From positions 1 to 64,000 of the forward strand of contig NZ_NJIX01000002.1 in the NCBI RefSeq assembly GCF_002209485.1: DNA of 64,000 nt, written 5' to 3'. This document shows, piece after piece, positions 1 through 8,143 of this stretch (positions within the stretch are counted from its first letter, which is position 1; every line of letters starts with the position of its first letter). Origin of the DNA: Achromobacter sp. HZ34 (GTDB lineage: Bacteria; Pseudomonadota; Gammaproteobacteria; Burkholderiales; Burkholderiaceae_B). Under the pieces are notes generated by a model. The model saw nothing but the letters and a program-made list of their open reading frames with translations. It had not been told where the DNA came from and made no database searches. The position numbers were made by a program, and so were the translations under genes.

Positions 1-99
1 GGCGGCGCCCTGCGCGCCCGCCGCCCCACGCGCCCGGCGGCGCCCTGCGCGCCCGCCGCCCCCCACACGACCGGCGGCGCTCCGCGCCCGTCGGCGGCA
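1..99. repeat. GC-rich tandem repeat, 35-bp period, 2-3 copies
   Basis: Two nearly identical units start at 1 and 36 (period 35) and a diverged third starts near 73. Each unit is itself an imperfect inverted repeat: GGCGG at one end and CCGCC at the other, so each RNA copy could fold into a hairpin. The 35-bp period is not a multiple of three, which argues against a coding repeat. It could be the end of an upstream gene's trailer or terminator. The window begins inside it, so its true length is unknown. Confidence 0.6.
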
Positions 100-229
100 G
101 GGCTAAAAAGCCAAAACATCAAAATTCCAAATGCATGAACATAGAAAAATATTAATTGTTTGAATATATCAACGCCCGTAGCCTAGCCGGAAATCAATAA
201 AAGCATTTCCGGAGGCATCGCGCAGGGCA
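100..229. other. AT-rich leader upstream of the GMC dehydrogenase gene
   Basis: Positions 110-205 are much richer in A and T than the surroundings, which suits a promoter region for the downstream gene. I see no hexamer pair good enough to name. A GGAGG ribosome binding site lies at 211-215, 14 bases before the ATG at 230, which is a rather long spacing. Confidence 0.4.
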
Positions 230-1840
230 ATGAATGAATACGTAGACTACATAATCGTCGGCTCAGGCCCGGCGGGCTCCGTCATCGCGAAGCGGTTGAG
301 CGAGCGCACCCACCGCAGTATCTGCATCCTGGAAGCCGGCTGCGAAGACAAGGACTTCTTCATCCGCGTCCCCGCCGGTTTCGTCAAAACCCTTTATGGC
401 GGCAAGATCACCTGGAACCTCCAGACCGAACCCGCCCTCGCCACCCACAACCGCAAGATCGCCATGCCGCAAGGCCGCGTCGTGGGCGGCTCCAGCTCCG
501 TCAACGGCCTGGTCTACTCCCGCGGCCAGCGCGAAGACTTCGACGACTGGGAAAAATGGGGCAACCCCGGCTGGGGCTACGCCGACGTGCTCCCCTACTT
601 CAAGCGTTCCGAACGCCGCCTGGGCCCGGCCGACCCCACCTATCGTGGCACGTCAGGCGAACTTCCCATCACCAACCCCGACTGGACGTCGCCACTATGC
701 GACGCCTTCATCAAGGGCTGTAAAGAGTTCGGCATCCCCGCCAACCAGGACTACAACGGCGCGGAACAAACCGGCGCCGGCTATTTCCAGCGCTATATCT
801 ACAAGAACAAGCGCGTCAATTGCTCCGACGCCTTCCTGCGCCCCGCCATCCAGACCGGACGCGTCACGCTCAAGGCCGACGCCCTGGCCACGGAAATCCT
901 CTTCGAAGGCAGGCGCGCCGTCGGCGTGAAATACACCCGCAACGGTACGACGCACACGCTCTACGCCAATCACGAGGTGATCATCAGCGCGGGCGCCGTC
1001 AACTCGCCGAAGCTCCTGCAGCTTTCCGGCATCGGTCCGCACGCCCTGCTCGCGCAACACGGCATCGTCGTCAAGCATGCCCTGCCTGGCGTAGGCGCGA
1101 ACTTTCGCGACCACTACACCGTGCGCAGCATCTCCCGCGCGAAGTCGGTCATCACCCTCAACGAGCTGTCCAAGGGATGGCGCCTGGGCCGGGAAATCAT
1201 GCGCTGGTTCATGGGCAAGCCCAGCATCCTCAGCCTGAGCCCCTCGATGGTGCACGTCTTCTGGAGCTCCCGCTACAGCCCGGACCGCGGCGACATCCAG
1301 GTCCTCTTCACCCCGGCCAGCTACAAACCCGGCAGCAATTACGTGCTCGACGACCTGCCCGGCATGAGCACCGGCGCCCGCCAACAGCGGCCGGAAAGCA
1401 GCGGCTACGTCCACATCCAGTCGAAAGACCCCCTATCGGTCCCGCTGGTCCAGCCGAATTTCCTCGACCACGAACTCGACCAGCGCACCATCGTCGAAGC
1501 CTTGAAGATCGCGCGCCAATTGATGGCGACATCAGCCATGGCGCCCTACCTGGTGCAAGAACTGCAACCCGGCAAGGACGTCTCCAGCGATGACGAATGG
1601 CTGGACTACGCCAGGCAAAAAGGCACCACTGGCTATCACATGGTGGGCACCTGCAAGATGGGACGCCGCGAAGACCCCATGGCCGTGGTGGATGCAACGC
1701 TACGCGTCCATGGCCTGGAAAACCTGCGCATCGCCGACGCGTCCGTCATGCCACAAGTCCCGTCGGCCAACACCCTGGCGGCCAGCCTGATGATAGGCGA
1801 GAAGGCCGCGGACATGATCCTGGCGAACCAGGCGGGCTGA
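230..1840 (+). CDS. GMC-family FAD-dependent alcohol (choline dehydrogenase-like) oxidoreductase
   Basis: This is a full-length 536-residue glucose-methanol-choline flavoprotein that would oxidise an alcohol to an aldehyde in the cytoplasm. The FAD dinucleotide-binding motif GSGPAG is at residues 11-16, the first GMC signature (VVGGSSSVNG) near residues 83-92, and the second (GAVNSPKLL) near 255-263. The catalytic pair is His470, in HMVGT, and Asn514, in SANT. The next gene, 51 bp downstream on the same strand, is an aldehyde dehydrogenase, so the two probably act in sequence on one alcohol, with the Bug binding protein after them supplying a related carboxylate. The substrate cannot be told from sequence; choline, polyethylene glycol-type or terpenoid alcohols are all possible in this family. 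Confidence 0.9.
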   Translation: MNEYVDYIIVGSGPAGSVIAKRLSERTHRSICILEAGCEDKDFFIRVPAGFVKTLYGGKITWNLQTEPALATHNRKIAMPQGRVVGGSSSVNGLVYSRGQREDFDDWEKWGNPGWGYADVLPYFKRSERRLGPADPTYRGTSGELPITNPDWTSPLCDAFIKGCKEFGIPANQDYNGAEQTGAGYFQRYIYKNKRVNCSDAFLRPAIQTGRVTLKADALATEILFEGRRAVGVKYTRNGTTHTLYANHEVIISAGAVNSPKLLQLSGIGPHALLAQHGIVVKHALPGVGANFRDHYTVRSISRAKSVITLNELSKGWRLGREIMRWFMGKPSILSLSPSMVHVFWSSRYSPDRGDIQVLFTPASYKPGSNYVLDDLPGMSTGARQQRPESSGYVHIQSKDPLSVPLVQPNFLDHELDQRTIVEALKIARQLMATSAMAPYLVQELQPGKDVSSDDEWLDYARQKGTTGYHMVGTCKMGRREDPMAVVDATLRVHGLENLRIADASVMPQVPSANTLAASLMIGEKAADMILANQAG

Positions 1841-1850
1841 AGCCCGCGCA

Positions 1851-1868
1851 CACCACCGCCACCACCGC
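1851..1868. repeat. 9-bp direct duplication after the GMC stop codon
   Basis: CACCACCGC occurs twice in a row, 10 bp after the stop codon. It is one of a series of unrelated short tandem repeats found at gene 3' ends in this window. Confidence 0.6.
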
Positions 1869-1891
1869 ATTCAAATCACAGGAGATAGACA

Positions 1892-3349
1892 ATGTCCCAA
1901 AACGCCACCGAGATTCTCAAGAACGTTTCCACGCTCAGCCTGATCGCCGGCGAGCGCGTCAGCAGCGGCGCCACCTTCACCGTCAACGACCGCTATTCCG
2001 GCACGCCCATCGCGCAGGTGGACCAGACCTCCCACGCGCACATCCAACGGGCCGTGACCACCGCCCGCGGCAATCTGAAGAAAGTGCCCGACGGCTATGA
2101 ACGCGCGCGCATCCTGCGCAAGGCGGCGGAAATCATCCAGTCCCGCAAGCAGCAGTTCATCGACATCATGGCGCTGGAGGCCGGTTTTACCGCCGCCGAA
2201 ACGTCCAATGAAATCGCCCGCGGCCTGGACACCCTGGAAATCTCCGCCGAGGAAGCCAAGCGTATCTGCGGCGAAATGATCCCCATGGACGGCAACCCCG
2301 GCCAGAAAGACCGCATCGCGTTCACGCTGCGCACGCCGGTCGGCATCGTCTGCGCCATAACGCCTTTCAATGCCCCCTTCAACGCTCTGCTGCACAAGAT
2401 CGCACCGGCCATCGCGGCAGGCAATGCGGTAATCCTGAAGCCGTCCGGCTACACGCCCCTGACGGCCAGCCTGATCTGCGACGTGCTGCTCGATGCCGGC
2501 TGGCCCGCCGAGCTGCTGTCCCTGATCCAGGGCGAAGGCGCCGAGGCCGGCGAATGGCTGCTGGACGAACAGGACATCAATTTCTACACCTTTACGGGCA
2601 GCACCCGCGTGGGCCGCATCATCCAGCAGAAGGCCGGCCGCCGCCGCACCCAGCTGGAGCTTGGCAGCATCGCCTGCACCGTGATCTGCGACGACGCCGA
2701 TATCGAACTGGCGTTGCCGCGCATCCTGCGCGCCACGTTCCGCAAGGCTGGCCAGGTTTGCACGTCGATCCAGCGGCTGTATGTGGCCAAGTCCCGCATC
2801 GAGGAAGTCACGGCGCGGCTGGAACAGGCCACGCGCGCGCTCAAGAGTGGCGACCCGCGTGCCGCCGGCATCGACGTGGGTCCCATGATTGCCGAAAGGG
2901 AGGCCATTCGGGCCGAATCCTGGGTGAATGAGGCCGTCGCCATGGGCGCGCGCGTCGTCACCGGCGGCAAGCGCGACAGGTCCGTGCTGGAGCCGACCAT
3001 CCTGGCCGACGTTCGCGTGGGCATGAAAGTGGTGGATCAGGAAATCTTCGCGCCGGTAGTCACGCTGCTGCCCTTCGACAAAGTGTCCGAAGTCATCGAC
3101 AGCATCAACGCCACGCCCTACGGCCTGGCCGCGGGTGTGTTCACCAACGATGTCAACACCGCTTTCTACATGGCCCGCCAGCTGCGCGTGGGCGGTCTGC
3201 ACGTCAACGAGACGTCCAGCTCGCGCAACGACGGCATGCCTTATGGCGGCGTCAAGGATAGCGGCTACGGCTTCGAGGGTCCGAAATACGCCATCCGCGA
3301 CATGACGGACGAAAAAATCGTCACGTTCTCGCTGCACGACCCGGCCTGA
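1892..3349 (+). CDS. NAD(P)-dependent aldehyde dehydrogenase
   Basis: This 485-residue protein is a class 3-fold aldehyde dehydrogenase that oxidises an aldehyde to a carboxylate. The catalytic cysteine is Cys290 in GQVCTS and the general base is Glu256 in LELGS. The cofactor-binding part (FNAPFNALLHKIAPAIAAGN) is intact, and so is the oligomerisation tail. A good AGGAGA ribosome binding site at 1880-1885 fixes the start. It follows the GMC dehydrogenase by 51 bp and most likely takes its aldehyde product. The closest named relatives appear to be vanillin/benzaldehyde and lactaldehyde dehydrogenase-like enzymes, but I cannot assign the substrate. Confidence 0.92.
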   Translation: MSQNATEILKNVSTLSLIAGERVSSGATFTVNDRYSGTPIAQVDQTSHAHIQRAVTTARGNLKKVPDGYERARILRKAAEIIQSRKQQFIDIMALEAGFTAAETSNEIARGLDTLEISAEEAKRICGEMIPMDGNPGQKDRIAFTLRTPVGIVCAITPFNAPFNALLHKIAPAIAAGNAVILKPSGYTPLTASLICDVLLDAGWPAELLSLIQGEGAEAGEWLLDEQDINFYTFTGSTRVGRIIQQKAGRRRTQLELGSIACTVICDDADIELALPRILRATFRKAGQVCTSIQRLYVAKSRIEEVTARLEQATRALKSGDPRAAGIDVGPMIAEREAIRAESWVNEAVAMGARVVTGGKRDRSVLEPTILADVRVGMKVVDQEIFAPVVTLLPFDKVSEVIDSINATPYGLAAGVFTNDVNTAFYMARQLRVGGLHVNETSSSRNDGMPYGGVKDSGYGFEGPKYAIRDMTDEKIVTFSLHDPA

Positions 3350-3388
3350 CCGAAACAGCGATAACGCCAGACTGAGTAGACAAGACCG

Positions 3389-3413
3389 CGCACGACGGCA
3401 CCGCCGTCGTGCG
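3389..3413. terminator. Perfect 11-bp hairpin downstream of the aldehyde dehydrogenase
   Basis: An 11-bp perfect inverted repeat (arms 3389-3399 and 3403-3413, 3-base loop ACC) lies 39 bp after the aldehyde dehydrogenase stop. There is no T-run on either side, so it may be a weak terminator, a 3' RNA-stabilising stem that lowers expression of the next gene, or an operator. The rest of the 266-bp gap shows nothing I can name. Confidence 0.45.
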
Positions 3414-3615
3414 TGACGGCAGCGGCTTGCCGGAAAAAAGAAAAGAGACGGAAGGTGCCAAGGCGCCGCGGGACGGGAGTTCCCATCCAGGCCTCTCGGC
3501 CGATGAAAAACAACGAATGCTTTACCAAACCACGCTCGATATCCATTCGCTGGATAGCGCGCGCTAGTCAAAGCCTCATTCCAGGCTATTTTTCCTACAA
3601 TCGGAGACACACAAT

Positions 3616-4623
3616 ATGACATCACGGGAAAACAACAATAATCGCCCCGCCCGCCTGCTGCGCATCGGCGGCGCCCTCCTCGGCATGGCCTTCGCCGTCG
3701 CCGCACATGCGGGCAGCTATCCTGAACGGCCCATCAGCCTGGTCGTTCCCTATACCGCCGGTGGCGCCACGGACGTGCTGGCGCGGACCATCGCCGACAA
3801 TCTGTCCAAGGAATTGAAGCAGACCATCATCGTCGAAAACTACCCCGGCGCCGGCGGCACCGTGGGCCAATCCCGCGTGGCTCGCGGCACCACCGACGGC
3901 TATACCCTGCTGCTGGGCAACGTCGGCACGTTGGCGGCCAATGCCTCTGTCTACAAGACCCTGCCCTACGACATCATCAAGGATTTCACCCCGCTGGCTT
4001 CGGTCGGTGACGCACCGCAGGTGCTGTCGGTGCGATCCAACTTCCCGGCCGCGAATCTGGATGAGTTCGTCGCCTATGCCAAGGCCAACGCCGCCAAGAT
4101 GAATTTCGGCGATGCCGGCATCGGTTCCGGCGCATTCCTGGGCGGCATGCTGCTCAACGCCAAGCTGGGTATCAACGTCACGCCGGTGCACTATCGTGGC
4201 GCTGCCCAAGCCACGTCCGACGTCATGGCGGGCCAGATCGACTACACCGTGGAAAGCAGCAGCACCGCGGTCGGCTCCATCTCGACCGGCAAGATCAAGG
4301 GCTTGATGGTGTTGAGCAACGAAAGGGTCAGCGTTTTGCCCGACGTTCCCGCCGCCAGCGAGACCTCGCACAAGGATCTGAACTACGCGATCTGGAACAT
4401 GATGCTTGTGAAGAAGGGCGTGCCGGCGGAGGTCGTGCAAAAGCTTAACGCCGCCATCAACAAGACGCTGACCCGGCCTGAACTGCTGCAGCGCTACAAG
4501 GAGATGGGCGTGACCGTTCCGGTCGCCGATCACCGCAGCCTGGACGGTTCTCAGAAGCTGCTGGCCGATGAAGTGGCGCGCTGGCATACGCTGCTGACCG
4601 AAGCCGGCGTGAAGCCGGAGTAA
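3616..4623 (+). CDS. Bug-family tripartite tricarboxylate transporter substrate-binding protein
   Basis: This 335-residue exported protein belongs to the Bug (TctC) family, whose members capture carboxylates and related small molecules in the periplasm. A signal peptide covers roughly residues 1-32, ending in AHA. The mature start, YPERPISLVVPYTAGG, is the typical family opening, and the ENYPGAGGTVG and VHYRGAAQA segments that line the ligand cleft are present. A CGGAGA ribosome binding site precedes the ATG. No TctA/TctB membrane genes are nearby, as is usual for the many orphan Bug proteins of Bordetella. Context after an alcohol and an aldehyde dehydrogenase suggests the ligand is the pathway's acid product or its precursor. 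Confidence 0.92.
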   Translation: MTSRENNNNRPARLLRIGGALLGMAFAVAAHAGSYPERPISLVVPYTAGGATDVLARTIADNLSKELKQTIIVENYPGAGGTVGQSRVARGTTDGYTLLLGNVGTLAANASVYKTLPYDIIKDFTPLASVGDAPQVLSVRSNFPAANLDEFVAYAKANAAKMNFGDAGIGSGAFLGGMLLNAKLGINVTPVHYRGAAQATSDVMAGQIDYTVESSSTAVGSISTGKIKGLMVLSNERVSVLPDVPAASETSHKDLNYAIWNMMLVKKGVPAEVVQKLNAAINKTLTRPELLQRYKEMGVTVPVADHRSLDGSQKLLADEVARWHTLLTEAGVKPE

Positions 4624-4630
4624 TTTTCCC

Positions 4631-4660
4631 CTGCGCTTTACGGTGCTTTACGGTGCTACA
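4631..4660. repeat. Degenerate 10-bp tandem repeat after the Bug gene
   Basis: Three successive 10-bp blocks, of which the second is CGGTGCTTTA and the first and third differ from it by two or three bases, start 8 bp after the stop codon. Confidence 0.5.
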
Positions 4661-4684
4661 AGCGGACGCCCCCGGCGTCCGCTT
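4660..4684. terminator. Convergent-gene terminator hairpin
   Basis: A perfect 11-bp stem (4660-4670 with 4674-4684) with a CCC loop sits between the convergent Bug gene and the LysR gene. It has AA/TT at its base but no long T-run. Its place between two converging genes suggests a bidirectional terminator. Confidence 0.6.
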
Positions 4685-4729
4685 GACGGCGGCATAGCGG
4701 CACGGCGGCACCGCGATACACCACCGTGC

Positions 4730-5632
4730 TCAGCCAAACGTCGATATCGACTTGGCCAGATTCACCAGCTTGCGGATCACCGTCTGGCTTTGGTCCACAC
4801 TCCACGCGGCATTGAATGGAATCCGCGGAAAGGCCGGCGCGTCTTTCAGAATCACCAACTCACCGCGCTTGAGTTCCGCTTCGACCAGCGGATAGGTCAT
4901 CAAGCCGACGCCCGTGCCACTGCATATCAATTGCTTCAGGGTCAGGATATTGCTGCAGATATCGACCTTGATCCTCAGGTTATGGTCCCGGATGGTCTTC
5001 ATCAGGATCGGATACATGGGCGATTCCTTCGACAAGGACCAGACGGGTTTGCTGCATAACAGGTCCAGCCAGTTTTCCTGGGTATGAGCGCCGTCCCGGC
5101 CCACCAGGTCCGGTGCGCCGACCAGCAACACGTCGACGGCGCCGATAGGCTCCACATGGAAGCGGTCCGACGTCAGCGAGGGCGTGGCCATGAATACCAG
5201 GTCCAGATGCCCAGCCTCCAGCTTGCTCACGCTAAGCGAGGTCTGCCCTACTTCCACATCGAAGCTCAATTGCGGCATGGCGGCACGGGCGGCCGTAATG
5301 AACTGGGAAAACCACGTCTGTCCCACCAGGCCAGCGATGCCCAGGCAGATCAGGCCCGAGGCATGTGTCGCGTCATCGAGCGAATAAATCACGTCGTCGA
5401 TGGCGGCCAGCAGGGGTTTGATCTGCTGGACCAGTTCCCGTCCTTGCGTGGTCAGATCCATCTTGCGGCCGCGTTTGTGGAATACGGGGAATCCCAACCG
5501 CCCTTCCAGCTCGCGCATGCGAGCCGAAACCGTGGGTTGGGTCGTATACATATGATCGGCGGCGGCCTGGAAGCTCCCCAATTGTGCGATATGGCACAGT
5601 GTCTGGAGATGCACGATATTCAGTTTTGCCAT
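4730..5632 (-). CDS. LysR-family transcriptional regulator
   Basis: This is a 300-residue LysR regulator. The N-terminal winged helix-turn-helix spans about residues 5-64 (HLQTLCHIAQLGSFQAAADH, then TTQPTVSARMRELE), followed by an effector-binding domain of usual length. It converges on the Bug gene and is divergent from the small exported protein at 5763, with 130 bp between their starts. Its target could be either the dehydrogenase/Bug module, as an orphan regulator encoded at its end, or the divergent gene. I saw no clear T-N11-A palindrome that decides this. Confidence 0.9.
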   Translation of the reverse strand: MAKLNIVHLQTLCHIAQLGSFQAAADHMYTTQPTVSARMRELEGRLGFPVFHKRGRKMDLTTQGRELVQQIKPLLAAIDDVIYSLDDATHASGLICLGIAGLVGQTWFSQFITAARAAMPQLSFDVEVGQTSLSVSKLEAGHLDLVFMATPSLTSDRFHVEPIGAVDVLLVGAPDLVGRDGAHTQENWLDLLCSKPVWSLSKESPMYPILMKTIRDHNLRIKVDICSNILTLKQLICSGTGVGLMTYPLVEAELKRGELVILKDAPAFPRIPFNAAWSVDQSQTVIRKLVNLAKSISTFG

Positions 5633-5762
5633 AGCTCCAAGTCGTCGTAATAGACGAAGGCAAATTTTGCCTGAAAAATGCGCGTGGCATGCCGCTTGCT
5701 CTACAGCAGAACTTTTTTCGGTACAGGCTATCGAAACCCTAGTTCACCCCGTGGAGAGAACC

Positions 5763-6257
5763 ATGAAGCAAGAACCGACTCGTCATCTGGCCCGGACCTA
5801 TGCCGGCCGCTCGCAGGCGCAGATCTATCGCCCCCTCATGGTGACCGCCCTGGCCGGCGCCGTGCTCTGGGCCGCCAGCCTGTCCAGCGCCCACGCCGCG
5901 CTGCCGGAAACGCAGAAGCAAGGCAATGTCGAGTACGTCACTGGCGGCATCGGCCTGGATGAATCGCAATCCCTCAAGGCCGCGGAAAAAAGCTACCCCC
6001 TGTCGTTGCTGTTCGCGCGCAAGCTCGATGGCAAGAACGACTACACCGCCGACGTCAAGGTAGTGATTACTGACAGCAAAGGCACCGCGGTATTGAACGC
6101 CACCAGCGGCGGTCCTTATATGCTGGTGAAATTGCCGGCCGGCGAATACAAGGTTTCCGCCACGCTGGACGGCAACGAGCAGACCCGCCAGGTGTCGGTG
6201 AAGGGCAATGGCTCGGCGCACGCCGGTTTTGAGTGGAACGCGAAGAGCACCAAGTAG
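5763..6257 (+). CDS. Small exported protein with a carboxypeptidase-regulatory-like fold (function unknown)
   Basis: The protein is 164 residues long. I place the start at the ATG at 5763, after GGAGAG at 5753-5758, instead of the longer open frame from 5667. A signal peptide ends near residue 45 (LSSAHA). The mature part contains beta-rich text such as ADVKVVITDSKGTAVLNATS and LPAGEYKVSATLDGNEQTRQV, which resembles the transthyretin-like or carboxypeptidase-regulatory-like small beta-sandwich found in many periplasmic proteins. No catalytic residues are evident. It stands alone on its strand, bounded by a terminator downstream. Confidence 0.75.
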   Translation: MKQEPTRHLARTYAGRSQAQIYRPLMVTALAGAVLWAASLSSAHAALPETQKQGNVEYVTGGIGLDESQSLKAAEKSYPLSLLFARKLDGKNDYTADVKVVITDSKGTAVLNATSGGPYMLVKLPAGEYKVSATLDGNEQTRQVSVKGNGSAHAGFEWNAKSTK

Positions 6258-6315
6258 ACGCTGCGGGCTTTCACCAGCACGCCAACGTCGCGACGAAGTT
6301 GGCGGCTGGGAGCGA

Positions 6316-6345
6316 AAAGGCGCGGACCGTATGGCCCGCGCCTTT
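6316..6345. terminator. Bidirectional terminator between converging genes
   Basis: A 10-bp perfect stem, AAAGGCGCGG with CCGCGCCTTT, has a 10-base loop at 6326-6335. It lies between the small exported protein and the Old Yellow Enzyme gene, which converge. Short T-tracts flank both sides of the stem, which suits termination in either direction. Confidence 0.7.
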
Positions 6346-6366
6346 GTCATTCTCCAAGCAGGATAA

Positions 6367-7425
6367 TCAGGCCGCCTGCAAAGCCGGATAGTCGATATAC
6401 CCTTCTTCCGTGCCCGAATAGAACGTCGCCGGATTCGGCGCGTTCAACGGCGCATTCCGCGCGAAGCGCTCGGGCAGGTCGGGATTGGCGATGAACAAGA
6501 CGCCGTAGGCAACCGCATCGGCCTCGCCGGCCCGCAGCACGGTCGCTCCGGTGTCCTGGTCGAAACCGTCGTTGGCGAACACCGCGCCACCGAAGGCCTG
6601 CTTGAGTTGCGGCAGCAGACGCCCATCGCTCAAGGGTTCGCGGATGCACAGGAAGGCCACGTTGCGACGATTCATCTCGCGCGCGACATAGCCGAACGTG
6701 GCAGCCGGATTCGAATCGCTGATCGAATGCGCCTTGCCTTGCGGCGACAGGTGCACGCCCACACGATCCGCGCCCCATACATCGATGCAGGCGTCGGTCG
6801 CTTCCAGCAGCAGGCGCGCGCGGTTTTCGATAGAGCCGCCGTAGGCATCGTCGCGATGGTTGGTGCTGTCTTGCAGGAACTGGTCCAGCAGATAGCCATT
6901 GGCGCTATGCAGTTCCACGCCGTCGAAACCGGCGCGCTTGGCATTTTCCGCAGCCTTGCGGTAGGCGGCCACGATGCCGGGGATTTCATCCAGGCGCAGC
7001 GCGCGCGGCGTCACGTACGGACGCTTCGGCCGCAGCGCGCTGACGTCGCCTTCGGCCGCGATGGCGCTGGGCGCCACCGGCAGTTCGCCATCGAGCAGGC
7101 TGGGATCGGAGATACGGCCCACGTGCCACAACTGCACGACGATGCGGCCGCCACGGGCATGCACGGCGTCCGTGATCTTCTTCCAGCCATCGACTTGTTC
7201 ATCCGACCAGATGCCCGGGGTGTTGGGATAACCCACGCCTTGCGCCATCACCGACGTAGCTTCGGTGATGATGAGGCCCGCTGAAGCACGCTGCGAGTAG
7301 TACTCGACCATGCGATCGGTGGGCACGCGGCCAGGACCGGCCTGCATGCGCGTGAGCGGCGCCATGATGACCCGGTTGGGCAGCGTCAGGCTGCCCACTT
7401 GGAGGGAAGAGGAAAAGGTGGTCAT
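6367..7425 (-). CDS. Old Yellow Enzyme family alkene reductase (NemA/XenB-like)
   Basis: This 352-residue FMN-dependent TIM-barrel enzyme reduces activated C=C bonds or nitro groups with NAD(P)H. The opening SLTLPNRVIMAPLTR binds the flavin. The substrate-anchoring pair is His173 and Asn176 in HSANGYL, with Tyr178 as the proton donor. The C-terminal phosphate-binding region (FANDGFD and YGVLFIANPDLPERF) is intact. It is likely a stand-alone detoxification gene. The named homologues are NemA of E. coli and the xenobiotic reductases of Pseudomonas, and I cannot separate these by reading alone. Confidence 0.92.
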   Translation of the reverse strand: MTTFSSSLQVGSLTLPNRVIMAPLTRMQAGPGRVPTDRMVEYYSQRASAGLIITEATSVMAQGVGYPNTPGIWSDEQVDGWKKITDAVHARGGRIVVQLWHVGRISDPSLLDGELPVAPSAIAAEGDVSALRPKRPYVTPRALRLDEIPGIVAAYRKAAENAKRAGFDGVELHSANGYLLDQFLQDSTNHRDDAYGGSIENRARLLLEATDACIDVWGADRVGVHLSPQGKAHSISDSNPAATFGYVAREMNRRNVAFLCIREPLSDGRLLPQLKQAFGGAVFANDGFDQDTGATVLRAGEADAVAYGVLFIANPDLPERFARNAPLNAPNPATFYSGTEEGYIDYPALQAA

Positions 7426-7602
7426 GGAAAAAGGGAACCTTGAACAGGGAATGCGTCGATTCTAATTAACACCACGGGGGAAAATTGGACGGATCACGCG
7501 ACAACAGTTGTCAGGCTGGCCTCGGCCACCCGCCCGATCCCCTGCATCGTATCCGTGGCCAACGTCCGGCCCCGGCCGCCCGTCCTGACAGGAGCCTGTC
7601 CT

Positions 7603-8019
7603 TCAATCTTCGCCCACCCGCCCGCGCAACTGCTTGGTGAGCCCGTGCATCACCTTGCGCTGCACGCGCCGTCGCTGGGACGCGCGCGTGGGCCGCGTGG
7701 CCTTGCGCGGTATGACTGGCCGCGCCGCCTGCTGCAGCAAGCTGACCAGGCGCTCCACGGCCTCCGCGCGGTTCTTGTCCTGGCTGCGGGAAGTCTGCGC
7801 CTTGATCACCACAACGCCATCCTTGCTGATGCGCCGATCGCCCAGCGCCAGCACGGCCGCCTTAAAATCATCCGGCAGCGAAGAGGCCCGCACGTCGAAA
7901 CGCATATGCACCGCGCTCGACACTTTGTTGACGTTCTGCCCGCCCGCGCCCTGCGCGCGGATCATGTCGAATTCGATTTCGCGCTCGTCCAACGCGATGT
8001 GCTCATTGATGGAAATCAT
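7603..8019 (-). CDS. arfB: ArfB (YaeJ) alternative ribosome-rescue peptidyl-tRNA hydrolase
   Basis: This 138-residue protein frees stalled ribosomes by hydrolysing peptidyl-tRNA. The catalytic GGQ is at residues 26-28 in AGGQNVNK. The C-terminal 35 or so residues are strongly basic (many Arg and Lys, QRRRVQRKVMHG), which matches the tail that ArfB inserts into the empty mRNA channel. It lacks the codon-recognition domain of release factors 1 and 2, so it is not prfA or prfB. In the 177-bp gap up to the Old Yellow Enzyme gene there is a short palindrome, GACAAC-A-GTTGTC, at 7500-7512. Confidence 0.93.
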   Translation of the reverse strand: MISINEHIALDEREIEFDMIRAQGAGGQNVNKVSSAVHMRFDVRASSLPDDFKAAVLALGDRRISKDGVVVIKAQTSRSQDKNRAEAVERLVSLLQQAARPVIPRKATRPTRASQRRRVQRKVMHGLTKQLRGRVGED

Positions 8020-8143
8020 GGCGGCAGTCTACTCCAAGGATCCCGCCCACAACCCGGAAGCCGATAAGGTTGCTGGCCTGTGCACTTGAAATCGCCGATA
8101 CACTGCCCCAATTAGCGTAGATAACGCCTATCAAGGAATTCTC

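Noticed and set aside
1871-3706. 611-residue minus-strand frame opposite the aldehyde dehydrogenase
   Set aside because: It is a shadow of the real gene in GC-rich DNA: His/Arg/Gly-rich text, no domain, and the plus-strand frame is a clear enzyme.
3616-4623. TctA/TctB transporter genes expected beside the Bug genes
   Set aside because: None seen near any of the three Bug genes; orphan Bug proteins are usual in this family of bacteria.
7500-7512. GACAAC-A-GTTGTC as a regulatory operator
   Set aside because: Only 6-bp arms, and it lies between the start of the reductase gene and the end of the arfB region with no matching second site; kept only as a remark.
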